Positions 7,349-16,560 of a stretch of DNA of 46,684 bases are shown here, piece after piece. Location: assembly GCA_025359065.1 (NCBI GenBank), contig JANYHM010000030.1, positions 1 to 46,684 on the forward strand, given 5' to 3'. Below the pieces are notes generated by a model. That model was not told the origin of the DNA. It made no database searches and saw nothing but the letters and a program-made list of their open reading frames with translations. The translations under genes were made by a program, and so were the position numbers. This DNA is from Synechococcales cyanobacterium GL140_1_metabinner_5_sub (GTDB lineage Bacteria; Cyanobacteriota; Cyanobacteriia; Cyanobacteriales; Chamaesiphonaceae). How positions within the stretch are numbered: position 1 is the first letter of the stretch; each line of letters opens with the position of its first letter.

Positions 7349-8581
7349 TTATCCGCCGACTACCGAAAGATGATAAGGCCGATCGAAATACTTAATGGCC
7401 ACATCTTCAATTTGGGCGGTGGTCAAACCATCGATCGACCTACTCAAAGTCTGGTCAAAATCCCAACCCAGTCCCAAAGATTCATACCAGCCATAAATAT
7501 AGGCCAACTGACCATTTGTTTGTTTACTTAAAGCATACTTGCCCAACAGCTTGGTTTTAGTATCAGCCAGTTCTTCTTCACTCAACTGAGCTACACACAG
7601 CCTTGCTAGTTCTGCTTGCAGACCATTGATCGCCATTGCCACTTTCTCATTAGCCGTACCCATATAGACCGCAAAAATCGATCGATCAAGCTTAGTCGAA
7701 AAAACACTAGCTACTTCGTAGGCCAAGCCGCGCTTTTCGCGTAACTCCACAAACAGCCGACTAGATAAACCGCTACCCAAATAGGAATCGATCGCTCTCA
7801 AAGCAAAATAATCTGGGTCAGTAGCCGCCACACTCAAATGACCAAGCATAACGATCGACTGCTGAGTATCTTTGGCTAGAGTTTTTTGCTGGGCAGGTGA
7901 CTCCATAGCATGATGCTGCATAGTAGGTGCTGGAGATGCCGGTAAAAACCAATCGATAAAAACGTCATCTACTAACTGTTCTACCGCCGCCAAATCTACA
8001 TTGCCCGCAATACTAATGGTTACTGAGTCTGGTCGAAAGTAAGTCTGATGAAAATCGACTAATGCTTGGCGATCGATATTCATCACGCTGTGGGTCATAC
8101 CCAACAGCGGACGAGCATAGGGGTGGCTTTGATAAATGCTTTCTCTAAGCTGCTGGAAAGCCAGGGTCAAGGGACGCTCTGCCTGCGATCGAATGCGCTC
8201 CACCACCAATTTTTTTTCTAATGCTACCTGTTCAGCCGGGAACGATGGGTTGCGGATAATTTCTCCCACCAGCCGGAAGATATCGGCAAAGTCGCTGGTA
8301 ACACTTTTAAAGCTGACTTCGATATGGTCATTGTTGGCCTCTGCACTCACTCCTGCCCCTACCGACTCAATGCGGCTGGCAATTTCCATGGCCGAAAGCT
8401 CGGTTGTGCCTTTGGTAAGCAACGTTGCTGCCAAGTTGCTGGTACCCGATCGATCAATGGGGTCAAAGTAGCTGCCAGCTCTAATAAAAATTCGACCGGC
8501 GACGATGTCTGTTGTATTACTGGGCGTAACAATCAGGGTGATCCCATTCGGCAATTGCTGGTAATGAGGGATAGCTGGCAT
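7349..8581 (-). CDS. M16 peptidase-family protein, non-catalytic type
   Basis: A 410-residue pitrilysin/MPP-family (M16) protein with both halves of the fold. The zinc-binding HxxEH motif expected after the first glycine-rich strand is absent: the corresponding segment (residues ~46-59) reads GTSNLAATLLTKGT. The C-terminal substrate-binding R..Y pair is kept (SRLFVELREKRGLAYEV). This is the signature of the non-catalytic partner of a two-gene M16 peptidase. The catalytic partner, usually adjacent, is not next to it. It is monocistronic and divergent from the DUF5895 gene. Confidence 0.85.
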   Translation of the reverse strand: MPAIPHYQQLPNGITLIVTPSNTTDIVAGRIFIRAGSYFDPIDRSGTSNLAATLLTKGTTELSAMEIASRIESVGAGVSAEANNDHIEVSFKSVTSDFADIFRLVGEIIRNPSFPAEQVALEKKLVVERIRSQAERPLTLAFQQLRESIYQSHPYARPLLGMTHSVMNIDRQALVDFHQTYFRPDSVTISIAGNVDLAAVEQLVDDVFIDWFLPASPAPTMQHHAMESPAQQKTLAKDTQQSIVMLGHLSVAATDPDYFALRAIDSYLGSGLSSRLFVELREKRGLAYEVASVFSTKLDRSIFAVYMGTANEKVAMAINGLQAELARLCVAQLSEEELADTKTKLLGKYALSKQTNGQLAYIYGWYESLGLGWDFDQTLSRSIDGLTTAQIEDVAIKYFDRPYHLSVVGG

Positions 8582-8724
8582 AAATAAGCAGACAAATGAC
8601 CAATCAATTATAGGTGATCGATATCACTTGCGCTCAGGGAAGTTAAATCACTCGTAATACTTGTCATATAAAGGTTTCACAGATTACAAAAAAAACTTTT
8701 GCCAAACCCCTTGCCAATCTCTTT

Positions 8725-8736
8725 GTACTATAGTAC
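8725..8736. promoter_or_regulatory. 12-bp palindrome GTACTATAGTAC in a promoter region
   Basis: A perfect inverted repeat about 110 bp upstream of the DUF5895 start, inside an AT-rich promoter-like region. It could be a -10 element or a regulator site; only the symmetry is observed. Confidence 0.25.
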
Positions 8737-8844
8737 TCTTTAACCATGGATAAAATAAAGCACTAACGAACTACTTCAATACAAGTTTTTCTCTGTGCTC
8801 TATTCCGTTTCATATTTTCACTCAGCAACCCAAGGAATATTACA

Positions 8845-9648
8845 ATGACCACCCTGCAAACTGTCCCAGCTCAAACTCCTGTAACTCTCGATCGCTTTGC
8901 CAGCCCCGAATATACTGACCCACAAGCCCGCCTGCCTCGCATCCAAGCCCTACGCGGTGAAAAAGGCGATATCGACTGCGGCTATTTCATCACCGAAGCC
9001 GAAATGGAAAAAGCAGGCTGGCATTCTTTTAAGGTTAAAGATTTGGTGACATACCAGTACAACAGCGGTGGCCAAGAAAAAGGTCTGCTGCTGAAAAATC
9101 CCCGGATGCTGGTAGTCCAAAGATCACCAATATTTGCTTTCGATCGCCAAGCCTCTGTTCAAGAAAAGCGGATGATCGTCAGCGGTGCATATTCTCGCCA
9201 AGCTCACAACGAACGGGAAAAGTATGGCTTGGGTCAATACTACGAAGTGCTGTTACTGGATGAAAACAACGAACCACTGCACGAGCTTTCTCTGGGCTAT
9301 TTGGCTAAAGGTGCTAACCAGGCGAGTTTTAGCAGCCACTGGCAACAGTTGGTAAACGAAATCACTCGTTTTCACGCCCAGGCCAACCAAATTCCGGCAC
9401 GCCCCAAGAATTCGATGTTTACTAGTCTCTGTGTGTTTCAGTTCTCGGTAAAACGTGAACTCGCCGGTACATCCATGAAGTCTTATGCCTGCAAAGTCGA
9501 TAGTCATGTATCGCCCACAGCGGCTAACTGGGAGAGCTTCTTCTTGGGCAGAAATAATGCTACTGCCGATCGATTCTTGCAACTCATGGCTCCTACCGCT
9601 GAGCTAAGTCTGATTATGCCAGAACAAAATCTAGAAGAAACTGCCTAA
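8845..9648 (+). CDS. DUF5895-like cyanobacterial protein
   Basis: A 267-residue soluble protein that resembles the cyanobacterial DUF5895 family. Visible features are the N-terminal DPQARLPRIQALRG segment, the CGYFIT strand and a central region ending in LGQYYEVLLLDENNEPLHE. No catalytic motif is recognised. The start at 8845 follows AAGGAAT. A strong hairpin follows the stop. Some family members occur on mobile DNA with single-strand-binding or recombination genes; no such context is present here, so function remains unassigned. Confidence 0.6.
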   Translation: MTTLQTVPAQTPVTLDRFASPEYTDPQARLPRIQALRGEKGDIDCGYFITEAEMEKAGWHSFKVKDLVTYQYNSGGQEKGLLLKNPRMLVVQRSPIFAFDRQASVQEKRMIVSGAYSRQAHNEREKYGLGQYYEVLLLDENNEPLHELSLGYLAKGANQASFSSHWQQLVNEITRFHAQANQIPARPKNSMFTSLCVFQFSVKRELAGTSMKSYACKVDSHVSPTAANWESFFLGRNNATADRFLQLMAPTAELSLIMPEQNLEETA

Positions 9649-9672
9649 ATCTCAGACTAAAAGCGCAGGGTA

Positions 9673-9717
9673 GGCGGTAGTTGTCTAAGATTCGCTTGAC
9701 TAACGACAATTACCGCC
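9673..9717 (+). terminator. Hairpin after the DUF5895 gene
   Basis: Arms GGCGGTAGTTGTC (9673-9685) and GACAATTACCGCC (9705-9717) pair over 13 positions with one G-U. No U-tract follows directly, so termination is inferred. Confidence 0.55.
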
Positions 9718-9766
9718 TGTTAAATTATGGTATAATTTTACTAATTCTTAGTTGAGGTGCCGATCG

Positions 9767-10345
9767 ATGATTGCAGCACGCGAACAATTACCAAAGCTCA
9801 CCCCCGAAGAGTACTTCGCCTGGGAGGAACAGCAGGAGGTCAAGCACGAGTATTTTGATGGTGAAGTCTTCGCGATGACTGGTGGAGTCCCGAACCATAG
9901 CAGAATTGCAGTTAAGTTGACAACTTTAATCGATACTCACCTAGATGACGGCGGCTGTCAGGTATTCAACTCAGATGCGCGAATCAAAGTCGAGAATGCT
10001 AATAAGTTTGTTTACCCCGATCTGAGTGTTAGTTGTGACGAACGAGATCGAGGTGCCGAAAAATTTATCAGCTATCCATGTTTGATTATCGAAGTGCTAT
10101 CCCCCAGTACAGAAGCTTACGACCGTGGAAATAAATTTGAGCTTTACCGAAGATCGAGTACCTTGCAAGAGTATGCGCTAGTGAGTGCAGATAAGACTGC
10201 CATCGATCTCTATCGCAAGGACGACCTTAATCGTTGGCAGGCAATCTATTATCGAGATGGCGATATAGTCGAATTGAAGAGTATCGATCTGACTTTCCCC
10301 GTCGAGAGAATCTATCGCGGGATTGAGAAAAACAGTGACTCCTAA
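9767..10345 (+). CDS. Uma2 family endonuclease-like protein
   Basis: A 192-residue Uma2 protein with the canonical N terminus (LTPEEYFAWEEQQEVKHEYF, then GGVPNHSRIA) and PD-(D/E)XK core residues in VYPDLSVSCD, CLIIEVLSPSTEAYDRGNK and the ELYRR helix. The ATG at 9767 follows GAGGTG by 6 bp. A TATAAT at 9731-9736 lies in a small inverted repeat (AAATTAT/ATAATTT) and is a plausible -10 element. Its tail converges on the Cys-cluster gene with 5 bp between stops. Biological role unknown. Confidence 0.9.
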   Translation: MIAAREQLPKLTPEEYFAWEEQQEVKHEYFDGEVFAMTGGVPNHSRIAVKLTTLIDTHLDDGGCQVFNSDARIKVENANKFVYPDLSVSCDERDRGAEKFISYPCLIIEVLSPSTEAYDRGNKFELYRRSSTLQEYALVSADKTAIDLYRKDDLNRWQAIYYRDGDIVELKSIDLTFPVERIYRGIEKNSDS

Positions 10346-10350
10346 AGCAA

Positions 10351-10707
10351 TCAGCTAATAATGCCCACCTCCCGATCGAACTTTAGTAACTCCAAACTGC
10401 GATCGCCATAGACATCTTCAATTTGCTGATGACAGCAGTCGATCGCAAAGTCGTCTAGATCTGCGGGTTCAATGCCAAACATCGCCTGAAAAGTATCTGC
10501 TTGTACCCGGCAAAAATCTGGTCGATCGGTATAAATATTACAATCTCGATCAGCCTTATTAAAATTCACGCACCAGCCATCGTTCCCCACCATGCTCATG
10601 TATATTGCTAGCTGATCGGGATTAAGGTAGGCATCTAGATCGGGACGACTCTCTGGATCTAGGTTACAGCAAGCACCACAGCCACTTATACATTTCCACT
10701 TGTTCAT
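10351..10707 (-). CDS. YkgJ-type cysteine-cluster protein
   Basis: A 118-residue protein of the zinc/iron-chelating YkgJ family (CxxxCxxCC). The N terminus carries CISGCGACC, followed by WCVNFNKADRDCNIYTDRPDFC, which supplies the remaining conserved Cys residues. Members bind a metal through the Cys cluster; the physiological role is unclear. It is divergent from psb30. Confidence 0.85.
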   Translation of the reverse strand: MNKWKCISGCGACCNLDPESRPDLDAYLNPDQLAIYMSMVGNDGWCVNFNKADRDCNIYTDRPDFCRVQADTFQAMFGIEPADLDDFAIDCCHQQIEDVYGDRSLELLKFDREVGIIS

Positions 10708-10821
10708 AGATTAAACTTTTGTAAAGGTTTGTAACAAAGACTCAGCTTAGCAGCTTGCTGATAGGTACGATGATATAGCAGGATCTATAAAAATATTTTA
10801 AGTTAATATATCGGAGAAACT

Positions 10822-10953
10822 ATGGACATGATTACCGGCGCAGTGAGCGCAATTAACTGGGAAGTAGTTGCCCAGCTCTCGATGGTCGGCTTGATCATGA
10901 TCGCCGGACCAGTGGTAATTTTTGTGCTCGCGGCTGTTCGCGGCAACATGTAG
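10822..10953 (+). CDS. psb30: Photosystem II subunit Psb30 (Ycf12)
   Basis: A 43-residue protein with one transmembrane helix. The segment INWEVVAQLSMVGLIMIAGP, followed by VVIFVLAAVRGN, matches Psb30/Ycf12, a peripheral low-mass subunit of the photosystem II core near cytochrome b559 in thylakoid membranes. The ATG at 10822 follows GGAGAA; a second ATG two codons later is an alternative. An intrinsic terminator follows closely, so it is probably a single-gene transcript. Confidence 0.92.
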   Translation: MDMITGAVSAINWEVVAQLSMVGLIMIAGPVVIFVLAAVRGNM

Positions 10954-10972
10954 ATTTTAATATCTGTATCTT

Positions 10973-11008
10973 AAAGCCCTCACCTTAGTTTATCTAGGTG
11001 AGGGCTTT
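10973..11008 (+). terminator. Terminator after psb30
   Basis: Perfect 13-bp arms AAAGCCCTCACCT / AGGTGAGGGCTTT with a 10-base loop. It lies between convergent psb30 and the GTPase gene and may act in both directions. Confidence 0.85.
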
Positions 11009-11059
11009 GTGGTGGCCGTAAGATCATTAAGTCTCGGCGAACAATAACACTCCTGCTTC

Positions 11060-12616
11060 TTAAGCCCGATCTTTCTCCTTCGATCTCAATGGCATCACTA
11101 TTCGGGTCATCGCCTCCTGCAAAAATCCTTTGACAAAATCATCCTTCTGCGCCAACTTAAACTGCTCTTGAACCACCTCATCTATCCCACCATCACCCCA
11201 GTCTTGATTACTGCGGAAATACTCAATAAAGCTCAGACCAGCAATGCGAGTCAAATAAGCCCCAGTTACTCCCTGAATTGCTTTGCCCACTACATAAGTG
11301 GCGATCGTCAGTTTTAGAGCATTACTTAACAGCTCGATCGAACCGCGCAAAATTCCCAGCCCCCCCACGGTTTTACCTAAAGACAAAGCCAGCTCCTTAG
11401 CATTCGATTTATCTAGCTGACAACCATAGACCTTACCAATATCAATAATCATCTGACTGTTAATTGCCGCCGTCGCAATTAGATCTACTACTGGTAAAGG
11501 ATTAATGGCGATCGCCCCCGCACTCATCCACTGATATTTAGTCACAATCTGCAACGCCTGCTGGCGGCGCTCCTGATCAATCAACAGCTTTGCTGCACTG
11601 CTAAGCTGCTGCGATCGCTGCAAAATATTTGCCGCCACCATGGCCTCGCCGCTAGCAAACAAAATCTGGGCAAAGCGATCTAAAAATGGATTGATATTTG
11701 CTGGTGGCTGGTGTGACTTGCCATTTTCTAAGGTCAACGGACGCGGTGAGGCTGAGATTGCTATCACATTCTCTGGTTCAATTAATCCAGATACCCTCGA
11801 TCGAAGCTGATTCAAGACCAAATTTTGATCGGCTACCGTAAACAAATCGGCCTTATTCAACACCAACAAAGACTGCTTTCCTACAGCGGCGATCGCCTGC
11901 AACGGTTCCATCTCTGACTGGCGCAGATCATTATCGACCACAAACACTACCATCGCTGCTGCTGCCGCTTCTTCCAGAGCAATTCGTCCTCGATCGGTGC
12001 CCGCTAAGCCTGCCTCCAAAATCCCTGGGGTATCTACCAATAAGATCTGACGATTCAGCCCCCGTAAATCCACCGGATACTCTACTGGTCGATCGGTAGT
12101 CCCCATTGCGGCTCCCACCTTACCAGCGACTTCATCGGCGTTTGTCAACGCCACCCCAAACTTACCGCCAACTTGACCAGCCATTGCCGCAATCAGCGAA
12201 GTCTTGCCTACCGAGCCAGTCCCAAACACAATCACCCGAATCGCTCCGCGTTTTAGGTTCTCAGCGATTTGTTGAGATTCTTCTAATAAAGCTTGGCGGG
12301 CTACCTCATCTTGAATCTGCACCACCTGCTGTTGCGTCGTCGCCAAATTCAGCTCCGCTGCATCCCGATCGTTTTTAGGTATTGGTTGTTTGACCCTAGG
12401 CTTTTTAGATGGGCGCTTAGAGAAAGCTGAACCGTAGTAAAGCAACAGACCGATCGCCCCCAAAATCAGCGCTACAATGCCACCCAACACCAGATTGGCC
12501 AACCAGGGAATCTGAATTGCCACGTACAGGCTATAAATAGAGTTCACTAGCCAGAGGCTGAGGACAATAATTACCCCCAGGCCAAGAATCCTAATCCAAA
12601 AAGGTGGCAATGACAT
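11060..12616 (-). CDS. Membrane GTPase with DUF697 domain
   Basis: A 518-residue protein. Two N-terminal membrane helices (~8-30 and ~40-62) precede a GTPase domain with G1 GTGSVGKTS (131-140), G3 DTPG (195-198) and G4 NKAD (254-257). A C-terminal DUF697 region contains two hydrophobic segments (~365-385 and ~415-445). DUF697 GTPases are common in cyanobacteria as membrane-associated proteins of unclear role, possibly in membrane or stress homeostasis. It is divergent from the small membrane protein at 12687. Confidence 0.85.
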   Translation of the reverse strand: MSLPPFWIRILGLGVIIVLSLWLVNSIYSLYVAIQIPWLANLVLGGIVALILGAIGLLLYYGSAFSKRPSKKPRVKQPIPKNDRDAAELNLATTQQQVVQIQDEVARQALLEESQQIAENLKRGAIRVIVFGTGSVGKTSLIAAMAGQVGGKFGVALTNADEVAGKVGAAMGTTDRPVEYPVDLRGLNRQILLVDTPGILEAGLAGTDRGRIALEEAAAAAMVVFVVDNDLRQSEMEPLQAIAAVGKQSLLVLNKADLFTVADQNLVLNQLRSRVSGLIEPENVIAISASPRPLTLENGKSHQPPANINPFLDRFAQILFASGEAMVAANILQRSQQLSSAAKLLIDQERRQQALQIVTKYQWMSAGAIAINPLPVVDLIATAAINSQMIIDIGKVYGCQLDKSNAKELALSLGKTVGGLGILRGSIELLSNALKLTIATYVVGKAIQGVTGAYLTRIAGLSFIEYFRSNQDWGDGGIDEVVQEQFKLAQKDDFVKGFLQEAMTRIVMPLRSKEKDRA

Positions 12617-12686
12617 GATCGATCCCCACGAGATACAATAATCTTGCTAATCTTAAGGATAGTGCAGAATATTTGGAGTCGATCGA

Positions 12687-13097
12687 GTGGGACAGTACGA
12701 GCGTTTAATTTTGCTGGCAGAAGACCAGCTCACCGAATACAGCAGTGATGCCCGCAAAATTGAAAAACTGCGGCAGAAATTTGGCCTTTCGGTGTCTCGC
12801 CGCGAACAAGACGAAATTAGAACCCAGCTTGAAGCAGAGCTACCTTCTGGGGGCATCGCCAAAATTGTGGAAGATCAGCGGCAGGCGGTTTCATTGCCCT
12901 TTTGGGGTATTGCTGGATTGGGGTTGCTGTTTGGGATTGCTGCCAATCAACCCCTCGATTATTTGGCTACTGCTGGCGGACTGGCCGGGGCGATCGTGTT
13001 ACAAAAATGGGGATGGCAGCTTCAGGCTAAACGTTTAGTACTACAAACATTACAAGATATCAAGCAGCGCATAGAGAACCCATCTGACAAAAAATAG
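12687..13097 (+). CDS. Small membrane protein, unrecognised
   Basis: A 136-residue protein starting at GTG 12687. The first ~65 residues are helical and charged (KIEKLRQKFGLSVSRREQDE). A hydrophobic hairpin follows (~70-110: FWGIAGLGLLFGIAANQ..., then a second helix), and the tail is charged. I do not recognise the family. It shares a ~70-bp divergent promoter region with the GTPase gene, which hints at co-regulation. A strong terminator follows 12 bp after the stop. Confidence 0.65.
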   Translation: MGQYERLILLAEDQLTEYSSDARKIEKLRQKFGLSVSRREQDEIRTQLEAELPSGGIAKIVEDQRQAVSLPFWGIAGLGLLFGIAANQPLDYLATAGGLAGAIVLQKWGWQLQAKRLVLQTLQDIKQRIENPSDKK

Positions 13098-13109
13098 CTT
13101 GAGATCAAC

Positions 13110-13137
13110 AAAGCCCGTTTACCTTAAAACGGGCTTT
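13110..13137 (+). terminator. Terminator between convergent genes
   Basis: Arms AAAGCCCGTTT (13110-13120) and AAACGGGCTTT (13127-13137) are perfectly complementary with a 6-base loop. Confidence 0.85.
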
Positions 13138-13156
13138 GAAGTCGTATCTGCTATTG

Positions 13157-13354
13157 TTACTCGGTCTTCCAAGGAGAAGGGGTTGGTTTGGCAAATCGCC
13201 GGGTGCGGCGATAGAAACGTTTTTTGCAGCTCAGCTCTTCGCAAAAGTATGGATAAAACCCGGCTAATGAGAATAAATATTCTATTTTGCGTCGGCGCGA
13301 TCGATAGACATCTTGAGAACCACATCTAGGACATAAGTAGCCGCTAGTAGCCAT
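13157..13354 (-). CDS. Small zinc-ribbon protein
   Basis: A 65-residue protein with CPRCGS near the N terminus and a second Cys pair in YFCEELSCKKRFY, joined by a basic SRRRK segment. This is a zinc-ribbon pattern found in many small cyanobacterial proteins. The second pair is C-x5-C rather than the usual C-x2-C. The ATG at 13354 is chosen so that the product begins just before the ribbon; the frame is open further upstream. Possible nucleic-acid binding is inference. Confidence 0.6.
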   Translation of the reverse strand: MATSGYLCPRCGSQDVYRSRRRKIEYLFSLAGFYPYFCEELSCKKRFYRRTRRFAKPTPSPWKTE

Positions 13355-13467
13355 GATCTTACCGCCTGAAACTCTAATATTGTGTCGAAGATTAGGGTAG
13401 TCTATGGCACTTATCACAGCTAAGTTGTAACTGAAATCACTGGAAGCCCCTATTTCAGCCAATTCTA

Positions 13468-14199
13468 TTACAAAATATCACCGTATGTTGACCATAGCTC
13501 AGTCGTTTGTCGCAGGCTAGCCCAATCACCGTTTCCTAAGATTAAATGATCAAGTAACGGCACATTTAATAGCTTTGCCCCGGCCAGTAATTGCTCCGTC
13601 AAACGTAAATCTTCGCTGCTTGGATCTAGACTGCCCGAAGGGTGATTGTGTGCGACGATTACTCTTGTAGCACCTTGTCGTAATACTTCTCGAAAAATCT
13701 CTCGGGGTGGCGCTAAAGTCTCGGTAGCTGTGCCTATAGTGATAATGTGGGTACCCAATAAACGGTTTTTTACATCTAGCAACAACACCGCAAATTTTTC
13801 TTGGCTCATCCACATCAATTCATGACTTAGCGCTGCTGCTGCGGAACCAGGGCTGTCAATGATCGATCGCTCATCGGGCTTAATTTGAAAAGTTCTTTTG
13901 CCCAGCTCGATCGCTGCCAAAATTGCCGTGGCCTTGGCCGGACCCACTCCCGGAATTTCAATTAACTCTGCGGCACTTACTTCTCGCAGTCGCACCAAAG
14001 GGTCTCGCTGAGACTCACCCAAATACTTTAATAAATACTGTCCTAATCCTACCGCCGATAATTTACCGGGGCCTTGACCAGTCCCGAGCAAAATGGCAAT
14101 TAGTTCGGCAGTGCTTAAATGATTAGCTCCATTAGCTAACAGCCGCTCTCGGGGGCGTTCATCGATCGGCAAGTCTGTAATACGCAGGTTATAAGTCAC
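13468..14199 (-). CDS. radC: RadC/JAB-domain protein
   Basis: A 243-residue RadC-family protein: N-terminal UPF0758 and helix-hairpin-helix segment ([20 protein letters not shown]) and a C-terminal JAMM/MPN+ domain with the metal-binding [14 protein letters not shown] motif. Despite the name, a role in DNA repair is not established; the fold suggests a metal-dependent isopeptidase-like hydrolase. Start ATG 14199. It lies in a minus-strand run after the response regulator but is separated from it by a hairpin. Confidence 0.92.
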   Translation of the reverse strand: MTYNLRITDLPIDERPRERLLANGANHLSTAELIAILLGTGQGPGKLSAVGLGQYLLKYLGESQRDPLVRLREVSAAELIEIPGVGPAKATAILAAIELGKRTFQIKPDERSIIDSPGSAAAALSHELMWMSQEKFAVLLLDVKNRLLGTHIITIGTATETLAPPREIFREVLRQGATRVIVAHNHPSGSLDPSSEDLRLTEQLLAGAKLLNVPLLDHLILGNGDWASLRQTTELWSTYGDIL

Positions 14200-14251
14200 A
14201 ATTTTAATCGCACATCTTTATGTCCGATTATCGCCAACCCAACCCAAACAA

Positions 14252-14312
14252 ATAGAGAGCTAATTGGCCTAAGTTTGGCTGTGTGGTTTCGTGACCTAGT
14301 TTAGCTCTCTAT
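14252..14312 (-). terminator. Long-loop hairpin downstream of the response regulator
   Basis: Arms ATAGAGAGCTAA (14252-14263) and TTAGCTCTCTAT (14301-14312) are perfectly complementary, with a 37-base loop. It lies between the response-regulator stop and the radC start on the minus strand. A terminator or a stability element is plausible. Confidence 0.55.
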
Positions 14313-14339
14313 CCTTAAATTGAAATTTTGGGTCAAAAT

Positions 14340-14987
14340 CTACGCCATGCGGCTTTCGATCGCCCACCGTGCTAGTTCGGTGCGGTTATTTAAACCAGTT
14401 TTACCCAACATGTTAGATACATGACTCTCTACCGTTCGTTGGCTGAGCTTCATGTTCTGGGCAATATCCTTGTTGGCTAAGCCCTTGGCCACCAGTTGGA
14501 CTACTTTGAGTTCAGTAGGAGTGAGTTCTACTGAAGGGTTAACCTGAATCAAAGTCTCGCTAGGCGCTCCAGTATCGGCATGTTGACGGATGCGGCCAGA
14601 TTGATTTAATGAAGATTCTACTTGTGCGACCAGTTCTTCTGGCTCGAAGGGCTTGACCATGTAAACATCGGCACCCAGGTTTAAGCCCTTGATCCGGTCT
14701 TGGCTTTGCCCCTTTGCAGATAAGAATAATACCGGAATCCAGCCAATGTCTTGACGCTTGCGCAGATCGGCTACAAAGCCATAACCATCTACTTCTGGCA
14801 TCATTACGTCACAAATAATCATGTCTGGAATATCTTTATCCAGCACTTCTAAGGCTTCCCGGCCATTGTTGGCCGCTATTACTTCATAACCCCGAAACTC
14901 TAGATAGTCTTTAACTAATAAAACCAGGTTGGGATCGTCATCTACTAGAAGTAGTTTCTTTTTATCTCGATCGGTAGATCCTTTCAT
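14340..14987 (-). CDS. NarL/LuxR-type response regulator
   Basis: A 215-residue two-component regulator. The receiver domain (~10-125) has the acidic pair in LLLVDDDP, phospho-acceptor Asp60 (ICDVMMPEVDG) and Lys112 (VKPFEPEEL). A LuxR-type HTH (~148-210) contains LTPTELKVVQLVAKGLANKDIA and the recognition helix SQRTVESHVSNML. It resembles the cyanobacterial/plastid Ycf29-type regulators, but I cannot fix the ortholog. No histidine kinase is adjacent. Upstream (14988-15170) is AT-rich and gene-free. Confidence 0.9.
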   Translation of the reverse strand: MKGSTDRDKKKLLLVDDDPNLVLLVKDYLEFRGYEVIAANNGREALEVLDKDIPDMIICDVMMPEVDGYGFVADLRKRQDIGWIPVLFLSAKGQSQDRIKGLNLGADVYMVKPFEPEELVAQVESSLNQSGRIRQHADTGAPSETLIQVNPSVELTPTELKVVQLVAKGLANKDIAQNMKLSQRTVESHVSNMLGKTGLNNRTELARWAIESRMA

Positions 14988-15169
14988 GATTATCTGGCCA
15001 CAAACTTGTAGATACTTAATGTTACGGATGTAATATAAAAAGTGTTTGATCTGAATTATATTGATTACAAAATGGCTATTTATAATTAATATATTACATA
15101 AAACGCTTCAATTAGAATACATTACTCTGGAGGAGTGCCATTATTATAAGTGCAATGGTTCTTTTGGGA

Positions 15170-15622
15170 TCATTCCAATTTTTTAGAAGTCAAAGAATTC
15201 TGACAGAATAAATACTCACTCACTATTTCATTGCCGATTAAGTGTCGTTGAATGATTTCTTCTACCACGCTAGGCGTGACAGAGTGATACCAAACTCCAT
15301 CGGGGTATACAACTGCGATCGGGCCGTGTTGACAAACGCGTAAGCAATTGGCCTTGGTTCTAAAAACCATTTCTGTAACTTGATCCGATATTACGTCCGA
15401 ACGTTCGTTTAATTGTTGTTTAGAGGGACGATCAAGTTTTAATTCTTGCAGCCTTTTTTTTAAGTATTCCCAAGATTGCAGACTAAGTTCACGATCGACA
15501 CATTTTGGTTTGGTAGCGTCAGAGCAGATAAAAATGTGTCGATCAATGCAGCGTAGTCCTAGGTTTTGAGTGGCAGCTTCTAACTGTTCTGCCACCTGAT
15601 CTGGGCTTAAATGCTCACTCAT
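15170..15622 (-). CDS. Thioredoxin-like [2Fe-2S] ferredoxin domain protein
   Basis: About 150 residues. Four cysteines follow the thioredoxin-fold ferredoxin spacing: [12 protein letters not shown] (C-x7-C) and, ~70 residues later, CLRVCQHGP (C-x3-C). This pattern coordinates a [2Fe-2S] cluster as in NuoE-like ferredoxins. The tail region [14 protein letters not shown] is also typical. The ATG at 15622 (MSEHLSPDQ) is preferred; an ATG at 15628 is possible. It lies 52 bp upstream (in sequence order) of the TerC gene stop on the same strand. The electron partner is unknown. Confidence 0.8.
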   Translation of the reverse strand: MSEHLSPDQVAEQLEAATQNLGLRCIDRHIFICSDATKPKCVDRELSLQSWEYLKKRLQELKLDRPSKQQLNERSDVISDQVTEMVFRTKANCLRVCQHGPIAVVYPDGVWYHSVTPSVVEEIIQRHLIGNEIVSEYLFCQNSLTSKKLE

Positions 15623-15673
15623 AATCATCTTATACACAATTTTTTGGCACGATCTTTTGGCACAGGCTTCATA

Positions 15674-16369
15674 CTAGGACTCACCACCGCCTTGACTGAC
15701 CACCTTGTTGGAGAAGCCCCACAGAAAAATTCCGGCAATCAGCACGATCGTCACCCACTCTGGGGGCACTAGGCTGGGCTGGATGGCACGAGTAGCTAGT
15801 CTTAAACCCACTAAACCGACTGTGACATAGCCAGCGTCTTCTAAGTTGGCATACTCGGTGAGCCAGCGAATAAACAGACCAGCCATAAACCGCAGCGTAA
15901 TCACGCCTGCTGTACCGCCAGCTAATACCAACCAAGTGTTATTAGAAATCGCCGTGGCAGTAGTCACGCTATCTAAAGAAAAAGCTAAATCGGTAATGCC
16001 GATAATTGGCACCACCTGCCATAGAGAACTATATTCACTAACCTCTTCACCATCGCTTTCTTCGACCTTGCTAGAGAAATGCTTGTAGGTTAACCACAGT
16101 AAGTAAGCGGCACCCAAAATCTGAAATTGCCAATAGCTGTTCACCCAACTAGCTGTCAAAATCAAGGTCATTCGTAAAACGTAAGCTACCACCAGACCCA
16201 GATTCAAAGCTTTCTCTCGATCGGCTTCATTGGGTAAACCTTTGGCGATCGCCGCCAGGGCAATGGCATTATCGGCAGAAAGTACAGCCTCCAAGGCGAT
16301 CAACACAATCAAAATCGCGGGGGTCTCAAGACCCATGTTCCCAAGTGCGGGCAAAATTTGCTCTAGCAT
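15674..16369 (-). CDS. TerC-family integral membrane protein
   Basis: A 231-residue protein with about seven membrane helices and the two TerC acidic signatures EAVLSADNAIALA and DLAFSLDSVTTATAI. TerC homologs are implicated in metal (Mn2+/Ca2+) handling in bacteria and thylakoid biogenesis in plants; the substrate here is unknown. The ATG at 16369 is preferred over a TTG three codons upstream. It is divergent from psaM. Confidence 0.87.
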   Translation of the reverse strand: MLEQILPALGNMGLETPAILIVLIALEAVLSADNAIALAAIAKGLPNEADREKALNLGLVVAYVLRMTLILTASWVNSYWQFQILGAAYLLWLTYKHFSSKVEESDGEEVSEYSSLWQVVPIIGITDLAFSLDSVTTATAISNNTWLVLAGGTAGVITLRFMAGLFIRWLTEYANLEDAGYVTVGLVGLRLATRAIQPSLVPPEWVTIVLIAGIFLWGFSNKVVSQGGGES

Positions 16370-16560
16370 TAACTTCAAAGATAGTATTCCGACTGATTCG
16401 AGTTTAACGCAACTGCCGTGTTTATGATTCTGGTGAGGCTGCTGGCTGTAAAATTTCTGGCTAAATCAATACAAAATTTTACTAAAGGCTGACAGAAGCG
16501 CCAAAAGAATGAAACTATTGGTTCTTATTAAGAATTTAAAAATCTTAGGAGAATCGATCA

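Noticed and set aside
13355-13462. Upstream extension of the zinc-ribbon gene
   Set aside because: The extra 36 residues have no similarity to the family, which starts just before the first Cys pair.
14988-15169. Possible small RNA in the AT-rich gap before the response regulator
   Set aside because: No stable hairpin plus T-run and no known small-RNA motif could be recognised.
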